Below are positions 24,593-36,599 of a stretch of 64,000 nt of DNA, piece by piece (within the stretch, counting starts at the first letter, position 1; each line of letters begins with the position of its first letter). The translations under genes were made by a program, and so were the position numbers. The DNA lies in NCBI GenBank assembly GCA_022393335.1, contig JAJEKB010018398.1, forward strand, positions 1 to 64,000. Direction: 5' to 3'. Under the pieces are notes generated by a model, which saw only the letters and a list, made by a program, of their open reading frames with translations, did not search any database and was not told the origin of the DNA. This stretch comes from Macrotrachela quadricornifera. Taxonomy: Eukaryota > Rotifera > Eurotatoria > Philodinida > Philodinidae.

Positions 24593-24599
24593 GTAAGGA

Positions 24600-25700
24600 T
24601 AGGACATATTGATCTCTTGAATATTTTACAATTCAAAAAACCAAATAAATACATCTGTCTAGGATGTGTTTTTTCTTTTTATAAAGCTCATATCTATAAT
24701 ATGAAGTAAAGTTTTGTAGAAAGAAAAGAAATTTTGTGTGTACATACAATCAGCCTTATTAAAATCTAACCGTCTTTGAAAAAGTTAAGTGTTATCAAAA
24801 TACTGATTTTTCTTAAAAGATTCTTTTCGTAGTATTTATTATCTAAAACATTTCCAATTCGATTCTAACAGATCAAGATAAAAAGTCAAATACTTAAGTA
24901 CAATAAATAGCAATGTATACTAGATAATTATTTGATTTTGCTTTAATGAAATAGGTTCGTATCGAAAGGAGATGGTAAATTACATGAAGTATAGTATGAT
25001 CTGATGCACTTTGTTTATTAACATAATCGTCGATGTCTGTGGAAGAGTGTATGATTTGCTAAAACAAACTGCCTTTATGATCAGTTCTTTTAGGAGAAGA
25101 AGAAAGTGGCTGAAATCAAAAAACAAATTTATACCAACTAATAATTGTTATCAGTTATAGCTATAGGTGGGTATAACAAATTTATTCTCACTGCCGCGTA
25201 CGAATGATAAATATTGTTCTCAGTATCGGAACACTGATGTTCTAAATAATTGTGACTAATACTCGATGGTAAGCAGGCCCACACATTGACATTAACCTTA
25301 TCTTTTACTATTGAATAGAACGAATGATTTTATAGAATACTGATAACTATAATTTTGCTATAATTCATACTTATGTTATCTGATATTAAACAGTAAATCC
25401 AAAGGAATAATTTGTTTGTAATTTATTATCATTAATTGAAATGATAAGCAAAATATATGTCGAATATGTATCATATTCTTTGAAGCAATCGTGAACATCA
25501 TTTTGTATGATATTGATTACTACTAAATCTTACTTAATGCGACAAATAATTAAAAAAAAAATTGTTCTCATCATCATTATATGAAAATTTCGTGGTGAGA
25601 AATTGAAACAGATGCTCGGTTTTGCATGAATATCATATAACGAAACAAGAGAAGAAAAGACGTCATTCCTTTTTTTCATATCACTGAAAGCAACAAGAAA
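24600..25700. other. Non-coding; no downstream astacin exons found
   Basis: Searched by eye for the astacin FxHEQxRxDRD and Met-turn exons; none is present. No other coding content is recognised. Confidence 0.4.
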
Positions 25701-25703
25701 AAA

Positions 25704-27044
25704 ATGACACTTTTATTGATCAGTACATTTCTTTTATTGGGATTTAATTCGATCGCTAGTGGATTTGTATGTATGACAGATGGTCTTTTTGCAAATCCCG
25801 ATGATAAATATTCATTCTATCATTGTTCATGGGGTACTCCATTTTTAATGCGATGTGGACCAGGAACGGCTTGGAGTCAAAATAAATACACTTGTGATTG
25901 GGATGTACCTACACGTAAATATACTTATCATTTTTTAAACATTTCACATCTAAAAAAGAAAATTCAGTCAGTTTATTGTTTCATTAGAAGAAAAGAATAG
26001 AAATAGAAATAGAAATCGATAAATAAACAATTATTTTATATTCTTTTAGCTTCCATTGTTTGCGATGATAGTAAAATCGTGAATTGTCGAGAAAAAAGCT
26101 CATGGTCACCTAATGGAATTGCTTTTGTTGGTCAAGATTTAAAAGCTGGTTCAGATCTTCAACATTTAATATCACCATTCGGTTTATTTGTTGACACTGA
26201 ACATGGTAATAATGTTTATGTTGCCGATACTGATAACCATCGTATTCAAAAATTTTTACATGGATCATTGAATAGTGGTGGTATAACTGTTGCTGGTGGA
26301 AATGGAAAAGGAAATGCTTCAAATCAATTGAGTATGCCTCGAGCTGTTTATGTTGACAAAAATGAAAATATTTATATTGCTGATGATGATAATAATCGTA
26401 TTCAATTGTGGCAGAAAGGAGCAAAAAGCGGAAATACTGTCGCTGGAGGCTATGGTAAAGGTAGAGCATTAAATCAAATTGGTGCTTGTCATGGTGTATT
26501 TGTTCATGAAAAAACCAAAACTCTTTATGTATCTGATTTTTATAATGATCGTGTTGTTAAATATACTGAAGGAAGCAATGAAGGACAGATTGTGGCTGGT
26601 ACAGGTATTGGAGGTAGCAAGCCAGATCAATTATCAATGCCACGTGGAATCTTTGTTGATCAATGTGAAACAATCTATGTGGCTGATCTGTGGAACAATC
26701 GTATACAAAAATGGAAAAAAGATGCAAAGGAAGGTATTACAGTAGCAGGAGGCAATGGAAAAGGATCGAATCTCAATCAATTAAATAGTCCATGGGATGT
26801 TAAAGTAGATCAATATAACAATATTTATATTGTTGACACAGACAATGAAAGAATAGTTAAATGGGCACCTAATGAACTTAGTGGAGTTGTCGCTGTAGGT
26901 GGTAATGGTTATGGTAATCAACCAAAGCAATTCCGAGCTGCTCATGGTATGGCATTAGATAAACAAGGAAATATTTTCGTTAGTGAACGATTAAATCATC
27001 GAATTCAAATGTTTCAAATTGATGACAAAACTAATACTTGTTAA
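25704..27044 (+). CDS. Secreted chitin-binding-like (CBM14) plus NHL-repeat protein
   Basis: Two exons, 25704-25914 and 26050-27044, joined across a 135-bp intron (GTAAAT...TTTTAG), give 401 residues. Residues 1-20 form a signal peptide (MTLLLISTFLLLGFNSIASG). Residues 21-75 are a peritrophin-A/CBM14-like cysteine module, CMTDGLFANPDD...YHCSWG...CGPGTAW...YTCDW, with Cys at 23, 41, 51, 64 and 75. The usual second Cys near residue 33 is missing, so one disulphide may differ. Residues about 100-400 contain five or six NHL blades built on G(I/V)FVD...IYVADxxNxRIQ(K/L)W followed by GxTVAGGNGxGxxxNQL, the typical beta-propeller motif. NHL propellers bind proteins or glycans, and CBM14 binds chitin, so an extracellular coat, gut-lining or adhesion role is plausible but inferred. 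AATAAATAAT follows the stop at about 27060. Confidence 0.92.
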
Positions 27045-27644
27045 TGTTTTTTTTCCGAAAAATAAATAATATCTAATTTTAGTAGCCTATCCTATATATA
27101 TATATAACGGGCAAATATGTTCTTCATTCATCATGATAATGATGTAAATACCCATAACTGTTACAATGACAACTATACGTTGGTAGTAATTCACTTGTTT
27201 AGTAGAAGCCATATTACAATTCTATATAAGTATATCGCGTACAACAAAATGCACATATTGTTTAGGGGTACACACATGCTGTAATACGATTGTAATTCAA
27301 CTAACACGACGGGATACATCAGAGTATTATATAATGCTAATATTTATATAATCGACCTGATACACACATAAATGAACCAAAACAGTAGCTATAAGTGAGA
27401 CCACATTTCTTTTCTCATAGAAAAACTTGCTAGCGCAGTCTCTTCCCAATTGGAACATGGCACTCATATATTTTTAGTTTTATCATACTAATAAGAGAAA
27501 GTATTTACAAAAAAACGATATTTTTCTCTTCGAAATACTTTCTTCACAATATATTATTTATCGATTTCTCTGTCTTCAATTTTGTTATTTTTGTCTTTTA
27601 CTATTCTTGTATGCGCAATTTCCATTATAAGAGTTTGTAGAGGT

Positions 27645-28690
27645 TGTTGAGCTGATTCTCTTGCTATTTTTCACGTTTCTCAACAGAGCTTTATTGATGC
27701 AAAATAGGACTCAAAATATCAGAATTTCAACATACAGAATGAGCCAAAAGTAACCGCACAAATAATTCTTTTCGATTTTTTTTATTCATCAGCAGTTACA
27801 TCTTATATTTATACAACATACACTATGTGATCCAAGTCAGAGATGTGACATATTGTGAAGATTATCCATTTATTGAAATGAATATGAATGAACAGAAAAG
27901 AAATGCCAAATTACAAAAAACATACGCATATCAAAGCATATATTTATTGGAAGGATCAAAGGGAAGCAAGAAGTTTTGATCGTATATGGATGACTCAAGA
28001 GAACGGATGAAAGACGATAGTGTATCATAAAACATGCAATGAAGAAGAATGTATATACAAAACAGAAGTAACAATGAAAGAAAGAAAGCGCGAGGTAGAA
28101 CAGAGAAATCATGGCTATGACTATGGACGTATGATCAACCTCTGAATGTAGTATTTTGTTTCAAAGCATATAAATATACCTTAATTGCTGCTATGTGATT
28201 ATATAAGAAATTCAATGATCTTCGTGTTATGCAAGATTTTCATATTTTTGTTTGCTTATCCCAATCTGAGAAACAAATTCCATTCAGTTACGTCTTATAT
28301 TCATTTACGAAAAAAGATCAAAATCTGACTGAACGAAATTTGTTTGTCAGATTGGGAAAAGCAAACAAAACTATGAGAATCGTGAGTAACATGAAAATCA
28401 TTGAATTTCTTATATAATCATATAACAGCAATTAAGGAATGTTTATATACTTTGAAATAAATTGCTACGTCAAGAAGTTGATCATATATCAAATACTGTA
28501 CGTGATATAAATATGAAATGTAACTGTTAATGAATAAAAAAATCGAAAAAATTATTTATTCGATTACTTTTGGCCCACTCTGTATAATGAAATTCTGATA
28601 TTTTGAGTCCTATTCTGTATTAATAAAGCTTTGTTGAGAAAAACGAAACATACTACGAGAATCAGCTCGTCGAGCTGTACAAATTGATGT
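27645..28690. repeat. Nested palindromes: an older foldback hosting a TA-flanked palindromic element
   Basis: The outer arms 27645-27734 and 28583-28690 are inverted copies (GAGCTGATTCTC, then TAGGACTCAAAATATCAGAA on both). Between them, 27735-28582 starts CAGAATGAGCCAAAAGTAAC and, on the other strand, CAGAGTGGGCCAAAAGTAAT, with TA on each side. That matches Tc1/mariner-type insertion at TA. The inner element is itself an inverted repeat almost to its centre near 28310, with matching TATATAATCATATAACAGCA-type blocks. No transposase is encoded. Confidence 0.82.
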
Positions 28691-28699
28691 ATATCCCAT

Positions 28700-30310
28700 T
28701 CAAAACTGAAATTCACACTTGAGAACCTTCCCTCGCTAGTGATCTTTGTGCCCATTTGCTAAGATTTATAATGAGAGAGAGCCACAAAATCTTGAATTAA
28801 AACTTACATTCCCTATTTTCAAAGAAAAATGTATGTGAGTTCCACAATATGTATCCTAATAACTATATTCTTATTTCTAATACTATCTACCTATAATCTA
28901 ATGATTGTATACTTATACATATAGCCGTATGACTTAATGTTATACGTGTATATATATATATCTTAATCCTTACACTTATACTCTCGTACATATACCCTTA
29001 TATATATATAAAGCCAGAGTACTTAGAGATATATCCTTACATCTGTATTGATCTCTTCAAATGATCTATTGCATTGACTACATACAAAGTTGAACTGTGT
29101 GTGTCAGGCACCAATTAAGTATGATGTGATTTTTATCAATTGATTATTTTTGACGTATACGATGGTTTATGATAGTATTCAAGTATAGTTTACCATCTCT
29201 GAATTATTACGATAGTTGTGAATGATAAATTTTTACAACCATTGTTTATGATGCTCGTAATATACTTTCAAGCATTGTTCACCATTATTATAAATGGCTG
29301 CTAGGGACGGCTACTGTTTCCAGTCGATTGTAATTACAATAAAGTCGTATGCGAGCAACAGTGATTGATGAGAAGTGCTTTTAATGTAAAACACATCTAA
29401 TATGATTAAGTTTAACTCATTGGTTGTATGTCATTCATTGCGACGTCATTGAACATTTATTCAACATATCTAAAGTACTACTTATAGGCAGGACAGAAAA
29501 CAATCAAAATATGAAGTTTCTTAAAATAGTATGAATAATAGATAAACTTATCTACATGAATCTTTCAGCATATCAATAGTGTGCAATCAAGCTATCGAAT
29601 AATACTGTTTACATTATGTAATTAATAACTGTTCATCATAATTCATCTATATAATATAATAATATTTTTAACCTATCAAAGTTTTCGATAAAACTAGTCA
29701 TCATGTTGTGATGGTAATTCTATAAAAAAGGTTATATTTGAACATTAATCATGATCAGAAGATCATTTAAAACCGCTCAATTTACTAGACAAAAATGCTG
29801 CTCTACTAACAAATTAAATTCAAGCAATAAAGTTAGAACACGAAAAAGTTTTTCTTTTAAATGAGAAAACTTTTCGAACTAGTTAATATACTTCAGCAAT
29901 GCATGCACACAACTTCATTACTAGTTCATTTATTTAAGTCTGAATGCGATCGCACAAGAAAGCTTCTCCAATCTATTCGCTAAAATAGATTTAAACGGTC
30001 ATGACGTGGTGTAAATCGCGGTCCACTTCGAATCTCAAATGGGTTGGGATGTAAATTTTTAATTTTAAATCACAGGTAAAACATATTTGAATGCTTTATG
30101 ATTTTAAAACAAGATTAATCAGCGTGAAATGATAATCCAATAAAATTCTTCATTGTATAGATTCAATTGACAAAGATATTTCATTATTGTATTTCTATAT
30201 ACATATCTATTAAGAAATCCATATTAATCCAATTGCATAACTGAAAAAAACTACATAAATAAATTTGATTTCTTCTCTAAGTAATTTTTATTTTTTTATT
30301 AAAAAAATAA
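28700..30310. other. Non-coding stretch
   Basis: AT-rich, with TA-rich low-complexity runs near 28950-29010. No coding frame, RNA gene or clear repeat is seen. Confidence 0.5.
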
Positions 30311-30314
30311 AAAA

Positions 30315-31442
30315 TTAAAATAATCCAGCATAATAAGGCCATGTAGCAATTCCACACATATTATCATTCCGTTTAATTTTAATATAACCATGATCACCCC
30401 ATGTTGCACCCCATGAATTTTTAACTTTCCAATAATCAACACCATTTTCAGTTCCATAACCAACAACAACAAGTGCATGATTCATATTTCTATGTGTTGG
30501 ACAACCTGGAACATCAAAAACACCAGATGCATAATGATCAAATTTATTTGATGCTTCTCTAAGAATAGTATCATTTCCTTCACGTTTTCCACAATTAAAA
30601 TAAACATAAATTGGACCTTTTGTATAAACAACTTTTTTCATATATTCTTCATTTTCAGTTGGTAATTGTTCATATTGAAGAGGATATTTTGTATCATATG
30701 AAAGAAGTACACCATCTGGACTTTGACATTTATCTTGTTTTTTACCATCTAATGTTGATGGATAATCTTTTTCTAAATTAAGTTTATCACCATTTCTTCT
30801 AATATAATTAAATGTTCCAACAAAGCTTCCACCTTCACAACCATTTTCATCTGAACAATCAATTAATTGTTGTGGACTTAATGGACCAGATTGATTATAA
30901 ATTTCTGCATATGTTTTTTCTAAAGCTCCAACCATAGCAAAAGCATAACATGAACCACAATGTCGTTGATTTTTAATAGGCGTAACAGCATTTAATAATC
31001 GCGTTTGATTTGTCCAGTCATATTCTGATGGAAGTATTACATCAGCACGTGATACAATTGGTTGATCATAATTAATTGGTTCAACATTTATTTTTGCACG
31101 TAATTTATCTCTTTCTTCATCAGTCCAATCGCTTAATTCATTTATTTTTAATTTAAATGTTGATGAAGGATTTTCATTATGTTGAACAACATATTTTAAA
31201 TTTTCTTTAAATATTCCAATACGTTTGGATTTTTTAAAATCAATAAATTTTGTTGAATGTTCACGAGGATATTGTTCTTGAAAAAATCGATAAATACGAT
31301 GAACTAATACTGGATTATTTTCAATAGCTTCAGTTTTTTTATCTATATTTGATAAGGTATGGTCAACATAATCTTGAACGGATAAATATGAACTAACATA
31401 ACCAATTAAACAAAAAGTCAGGGTGAATCTTAAATATTTCAT
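30315..31442 (-). CDS. Cathepsin L-like cysteine protease (papain family C1A), single exon
   Basis: 375 residues, intact. Residues 1-18 are a signal peptide. Residues about 45-115 form the I29 inhibitor propeptide (YRFFQEQYPRE...RIGIFKENLKYVVQHN...LKINELSDWTDEE), the ERFNIN/GNFD-type region that keeps the enzyme inactive. The mature domain starts near LPSEYDW (138-143). The full catalytic set is present: Gln159 (KNQRHCGSC), Cys165, His322 (NHALVVVGYG) and Asn342 (KNSWGATWG). The disulphide pattern Cys162/196/202 and the CEGG motif are typical of cathepsin L. It should be an acid-activated endopeptidase of lysosomes or gut secretion. The mature N-terminal insert NQTRLLNA after YDW is slightly longer than usual. 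It is the only clearly animal-type protease here with no intron, so a retrocopy is possible. The start ATG at 31442 leads directly into the signal peptide. Confidence 0.95.
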   Translation of the reverse strand: MKYLRFTLTFCLIGYVSSYLSVQDYVDHTLSNIDKKTEAIENNPVLVHRIYRFFQEQYPREHSTKFIDFKKSKRIGIFKENLKYVVQHNENPSSTFKLKINELSDWTDEERDKLRAKINVEPINYDQPIVSRADVILPSEYDWTNQTRLLNAVTPIKNQRHCGSCYAFAMVGALEKTYAEIYNQSGPLSPQQLIDCSDENGCEGGSFVGTFNYIRRNGDKLNLEKDYPSTLDGKKQDKCQSPDGVLLSYDTKYPLQYEQLPTENEEYMKKVVYTKGPIYVYFNCGKREGNDTILREASNKFDHYASGVFDVPGCPTHRNMNHALVVVGYGTENGVDYWKVKNSWGATWGDHGYIKIKRNDNMCGIATWPYYAGLF

Positions 31443-31796
31443 TATGATGTTATTTTTTTCTCAAAAAAGAGCATTGAATTTGAATATAATTGATGCTTTT
31501 ATAGATTTAAACACAATCTAAATTTCATGTGTTTTTATTCTCATCATTCAATGTCATTATTAATATTGATTTTTCTTCTTATCTAATTTATTTCAAAAAA
31601 GAAACAATCATTTGATATAAAAATAAAGTCATAATAAATTTTTACCTCGAATATTCGAGAAAGAACGTATATCCACAAGAAAAATATAGTCCTTGATTTT
31701 TCTTTATTCAATTTTATCATACTACAGTCACATGCGTAGATGGTTCTCACATAAAAATAACAGCAAAAACCATATCCAAATTATAATCGTAAAGAC

Positions 31797-33163
31797 CTGT
31801 CCGAATTCTATGAATTCTGAACTCATGAGGAATTCACGGAATTCAAAAACTATTCAAACTGATGCTTTACACACTCAAAGAAAATAGAGCAATCCATGGA
31901 GGTTACGGAGTCCAAGAGATTCAAAGAATTCGAGAAGGTGCAAGGATCCGAAGAAATCACAAAACTCAATGAATCGAAATAAACGAAAAAATTTAGTATA
32001 AGAGTAAATATTTTAGATTTTATTAAGGCTTCCTCTTCCACACCCTAACGTTCTACTCCGTATTTTATAGTTGTTTTCAACTTTGAATCATTCAATTCTG
32101 CTGAAAATTTCAGTGAGGGTATATTCTAATGTGGCCTTTTCACAGTAAAAGTTTCAACTCAATACATTGAGTCTCTGAAGAGTTAAATTAAGATTATGAG
32201 CATGTGATGGTTTCCCAAATTTTTCTGCCATTATAAAGGCTATAAAGTTTGAACTGGTTTTAAAATGTTGCGTGAATCCTATCCTACAACTTAATAGGAT
32301 TCGAATTTTTTTTGTTGAAGTTTTGTGTTTTTCTTCAATTTTATCTCATAATAGATGGCAAGAAAAGATATAGTTTCGTCATCTTTTAAAAGATAAAATT
32401 CAAAAAAAGAAATTCGGATCTTATTAAGTTGCAGGATCGGATTTAGATTACATTTTAAAACCTGTCCAAGCATTATAGCCTTTATAATGGCAGAGAAATT
32501 TTGGAACCATTACATGCTCATCATCTTAATTTAACTCTTCAAAGACTCAATGTATTGAGTTGAAACTATTCCTGTGGGCAACTCAAATGAGAATATACCT
32601 TCACTGACATTTTCAGCAGGACGGAATGATCCAAAGCTGAGAACAACTATAAGATGCGAAGTGGGACTTTAGGGTAGGAAAAATCCTTAAGCAGCGCAAT
32701 TCGTGTTATTTACAGCAGTACTGTAGCTTTCTTGAATGGTTCGCGCATTGAGATGTGTTTATCAGTGCTTGCGGGATATCGGACTAAAACCATCTACATT
32801 CGTCTGTATTGTTATTGAACATATCTGAAATATTCAAGGCATCTTAAAAGTGCCTTGCTAACTATCTGCCACCTGCTCGCTATGATGTGTCGTGTTAGGC
32901 ACTCACTTTCGCTTGCTACACCTCTTTGCTCTCAACGCGGTTTCTATATTTTAGCGAGTTACCCTCACTTCGCTATATTGTTTTGCATTCTTTGTCCATA
33001 CATAAACGACTTCACCCTCATCCTCAAGACTTCCTAGAATTCTCTGGCTACCTTGGGTTCTTTTCTTTTCTTGAAGTGTGTAAATCATCAATTTTAAAGC
33101 TGTTTGAATGCCATGGATTCCTCAGGAGTTCAGAATTCACGGAATTCAGGCACTACTGTTAAT
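31797..33163. mobile_element. Inverted-repeat element about 1.37 kb, hosting a second foldback
   Basis: The left end (31797-31960) contains GAATTCTGAACTCATGAGGA and the right end, reverse-complemented (33163 to about 33010), contains GAATTCTGAACTCCTGAGGA. Matching continues through ATTCAAA...GATG and TTTACACACT blocks for about 65 bp well and up to 150 bp poorly. The 15-mer GAATTCACGGAATTC occurs at 31830-31844 and 33133-33147. No transposase frame is visible. The foldback at 32040-32677 lies inside it. Confidence 0.6.
32040..32677. repeat. Foldback element, about 640 bp
   Basis: The arms are inverted copies around a centre near 32365. Shared blocks include CTGCTGAAAATTTCAGTGAG / CTGCTGAAAATGTCAGTGAA, AACTCAATACATTGAGTCT, TCTGCCATTATAAAGGCTAT and AGTTGTTTTCAACTTTG / AGTTGTTCTCAGCTTTG. 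Divergence is perhaps 10-15 percent by eye, so it is older than the palindrome at 19344-20680. It has no coding content. Confidence 0.85.
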
Positions 33164-33703
33164 GAATGTTCAAAATGTAGTCAATAAAGAATTCATCGTT
33201 ACTATATCGGATACTCCCCGACCATTGAAAAACCAATTTAACATATGTACCGAATATGAAGCTCGAGAGAATGTGTTTCAGATATTTCATTAGAAAAACA
33301 AAGAATACAATCAATGCCAGTGTACAAAAAAATATAGTTCGTATTTAACCGTACCATCAAATGTAGAGATATATATTGTATTTAATCCGCTTGAAATTGA
33401 TTTTTCATTTCAATCCTTTCGCCAATTGAACCGATATGAGCACGAGGAGAAAACTCATACGAACGTTCTATAATTGATTCTTCAATGTTATTGATTAGAC
33501 ATTCTTACACAATACCTAGTCTCAGATTTTTTTTAAAGAAATCATTTTGTATGACCTAAGTTGAACAAATTAAATATTTTTGTTTTTTTTTTAATAAAGT
33601 TTTTAATTAATATATGAAACCTGTATAATAAAGAAAATGTTTAAAGATATTTATTAATAAATATCATTGAATAGACTAGTTGAATGTTTAATTCCAATTA
33701 TTA

Positions 33704-35408
33704 TTAAGATTTAGTTTTTGGATTTAGTTTAGTTGATTTATTTTGATGATCTGATGTAGTACTTGATATTGGACGTTCTGATGTTTTTTTATCAATATAA
33801 GTAAAAGTAGTTCTATTTGGTTGGTTTGATGCACTGTTAATTCGATCATCATCTGAATCAGATAGAAATTGTTGTCCAGATAATTTAGATCCAACTTTTT
33901 CATGAATTGTTAAATTTATTTTTGTTTTTATTTCTGCTCCTAATTGTTGAATAGCTGATTCAGTTGTTATTGTATTTATTTCAGTAACAATTAAATCAAT
34001 TTTTTCTGATGCTTTTTTTTCTTCTTCAGACATAATTTGATTTTTAACAGAATTTGCTTGATCACTAACAGCACGAAGTTTAAGTTGCGATTCATTAAAT
34101 ATTTCTAAACGTTGTTCTTGAAGTTGCTCTTGTATTAATGCTAATTGTTTAGCACGTTTTTCATCTAATTCAGAAATAAATTCTTGTAATAAAATTCTAT
34201 ATTGTTCATCTTGTATAGTTTGTTCTTTTTTAGCATGAATTAATAATTGTTGCTGACTTTGTTGAGTTTCTTCAACAACTTGTGCAAGAATTGATTCTGT
34301 TTCTGATGTTATTTGTCCAATTCGACGTTTAAGTGATTCATCAAACTCTACATGAGTTTGTTTTAAATTTAACATTAATGTATCTAATCTTTCTGATGTT
34401 GATAAATTATGAATTGTTTCAATTTTACTTTTTAATATTGAATTAACTTGTGCTGAACCATATGTACTTGAATGTTTTGTTATTAATTCTTGCTTATTTG
34501 ATTCTTTTTGATCATGTTCTATTTTTGTTGACTCACTTCGAATTAATTGTTGAAATGTTGATGATAACTATAATTCAAAAAGGAAAAATGAAATGATTCT
34601 TTTTTAATGTTAAAAAGTGAAGTTCGGAATTTTTTGTTGTACATTTTTACCTGTACACATCACAATACTTCCTTTCGATAGCGTTTGACAAAAGTTCTAC
34701 AGTATAAAATTTGTTAATAAGCTTTTGAATTTCTTTTTCTTTTTTCTTTTTTTGTTGGCTATTCATAGATATACTCTGATAAATATTGATTACAGTTGCT
34801 CTAATATGTTCAGAAATTTTCTGTACAAGAATATTAGAGAGGATTCTATGAGGTTTTTAAGATGTTAGATAGACTAACGAAAATTTATAAACATGAAGAA
34901 TTTATATTAGATTACAGAACTCCAAAGTTTATCGTTTATTTTCATTAGAAATGTAAATTTTTCTTTTCTAATTAAACGTTAAGAATGATATTAAATCTTT
35001 TCCTGATCAATAAAAATGTCAAAGTTTTCTCTATCATCAGGAAAAAATGAACTCATTTAGTTAGAGTAATTCGTCGAATGTATTAAATATTTACATTAAA
35101 TAATGAATTCATTTTTCTGAGAAAATGTTTTGTTATATAAAATATATTTATTAATTATGAATAGATATAATACAAACCTTTCCATTATGTTCCCATATTG
35201 TTGCATAATTGGCTAAATTAGAAGTTGATTGTTGTTTTGACATACCCATATGTTTTAACCATGGTGATGGTTGAGATGAAAATGGTCTTCGAAAGTAGCT
35301 TTCATGCCTTGTTGCTACTGGAGGCGATGGAGTTCGTGTTCTTGATTTTGGTGCTGATGGAACTTGAATTTTTCTATCTATTTTCTTTCGACTTGAACCT
35401 GAACCCAT
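33704..35408 (-). CDS. Two-exon coiled-coil protein with N-myristoylation-type start, function unknown
   Basis: Exon 1 is 35408-35178 (77 codons) and exon 2 is 34567-33704, joined across a 610-bp intron (GTTTGT...AATTATAG); together 364 residues. The N-terminus MGSGSSRKK has Gly2 and Ser6, the classic N-myristoyl transferase pattern, followed by a basic Ser/Pro-rich disordered segment (TRTPSPP) that could help membrane attachment. Residues about 78-290 are a long coiled coil rich in Gln, Glu, Lys and Leu (for example ESILAQVVEETQQSQQQLL and QLALIQEQLQEQRLE). The tail is acidic (SDSDDD), then Ser/Thr/Lys-rich and disordered. It should be a membrane-tethered structural or scaffolding protein, perhaps ciliary or junctional, but that is only inference. 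I do not recognise the family. The intron is ten times longer than others here, so a small missed exon is possible. Confidence 0.75.
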
Positions 35409-35958
35409 TTTTTGATAATTATATTATTAACAATAAATGATTGCAAGATTTTTATTTAATAACTAATAAATAAAATATTAAAATAAATTTTAATTAAATT
35501 GAATTTTATTTAAAAAAAAACTATCAAAAGATATATATATTCTAAATAATAGATGTTTGTATTTGTTTTCTTTTGAAATAAATATTGAAATTGGTTACTA
35601 AAACAAATGAAAGAATGTATAAGTCAATAGAGGTATGTATCAATCGTTTTTTTTTTATGTCTTTAATAATATTTCAATCAATGAAAAGAGCAAATGACAT
35701 GAGTACGCCTAAGGGAATAAATCATTTTATTCAGACATGTTTTAACTATTATAATGAAATATATATGTTTCAATATTCTTTTTAGATCTATCCACATTCG
35801 ATCCAGTTTATATATGACTCTTATTAGTTTATCAATTAAGTTATTTAAAATGGTATCTACTAATAAAGTTAGAATTTTTTTCATTATATTTAACTTAAAT
35901 TTTGATTCTCTTATAATGTTGAAACTTCTGTCTATTCTTTAAATGACCAAAAATTCAT

Positions 35959-36590
35959 ATATATGGGCAAAATCGAACATACACCACTTCCATTTAACTT
36001 TAATTTTTTTATAAAGATGTTTGTTTTTGAATCACTGCGTTTAGCATAGATATATGTAGAAATGTTTGTTCTTTTAGATACTAATTAATTAAGAAGTAAT
36101 TTATGAATATCTCTCTAAGGATATGAGAAAAAACTCTGAAAATTTTAGGATAGACTGTAGGGTTTGAGCCCTATCTGTGGTAAAATTTTCAGCGAGATCA
36201 GACTCCAAAAATTTTCCTTATAAAAGCCGGTCTTCTAAAGATCTACTAAGTTTCCAAAAAAAATTTTTTTGTGTTATTAACATGTCAAGATTCTAAGAAA
36301 GAATTTGTTTTGAACTTTTTATTCAGTTATATGAACATTTTTTCGTTTATATATTCCTATTTCGTCATGTCGCTAACGAAAAGTACATCGAATTTCTTGA
36401 AAAATTTATGTGTTCCTCGAAAATAGTTAAAGTAAGGATATTAAAACCCTATAAATGGCCTAAAAAATGCACCATTTAGTTTTTAAAAATGCTGTCTTAA
36501 TTTGAAGTTTTTAAAAGTTAAAATGTATTAATTGGAAACCAATGCCCTTTATTTGAGTTACATCGCTATTAACTGATTTTGCCCATATAG
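35959..36590. mobile_element. Possible MITE with short inverted ends
   Basis: Left end TATATGGGCAAAATC (about 35959-35974) and right end GATTTTGCCCATATA (about 36575-36589) are inverted copies with TATA on both outer sides. The interior is non-coding and contains a block (GAAAATTTTAGGATAG...) resembling the foldback at 50731-50991. Only about 15 bp of terminal match supports the call. Confidence 0.45.
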
Positions 36591-36599
36591 ATATGATGA

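Noticed and set aside
26110..26469. 119-codon minus-strand open frame
   Set aside because: Antisense shadow of the repetitive NHL coding exon.
28940..29010. TA-rich runs that might be a promoter
   Set aside because: Low-complexity TATATA tracts with no gene start downstream.
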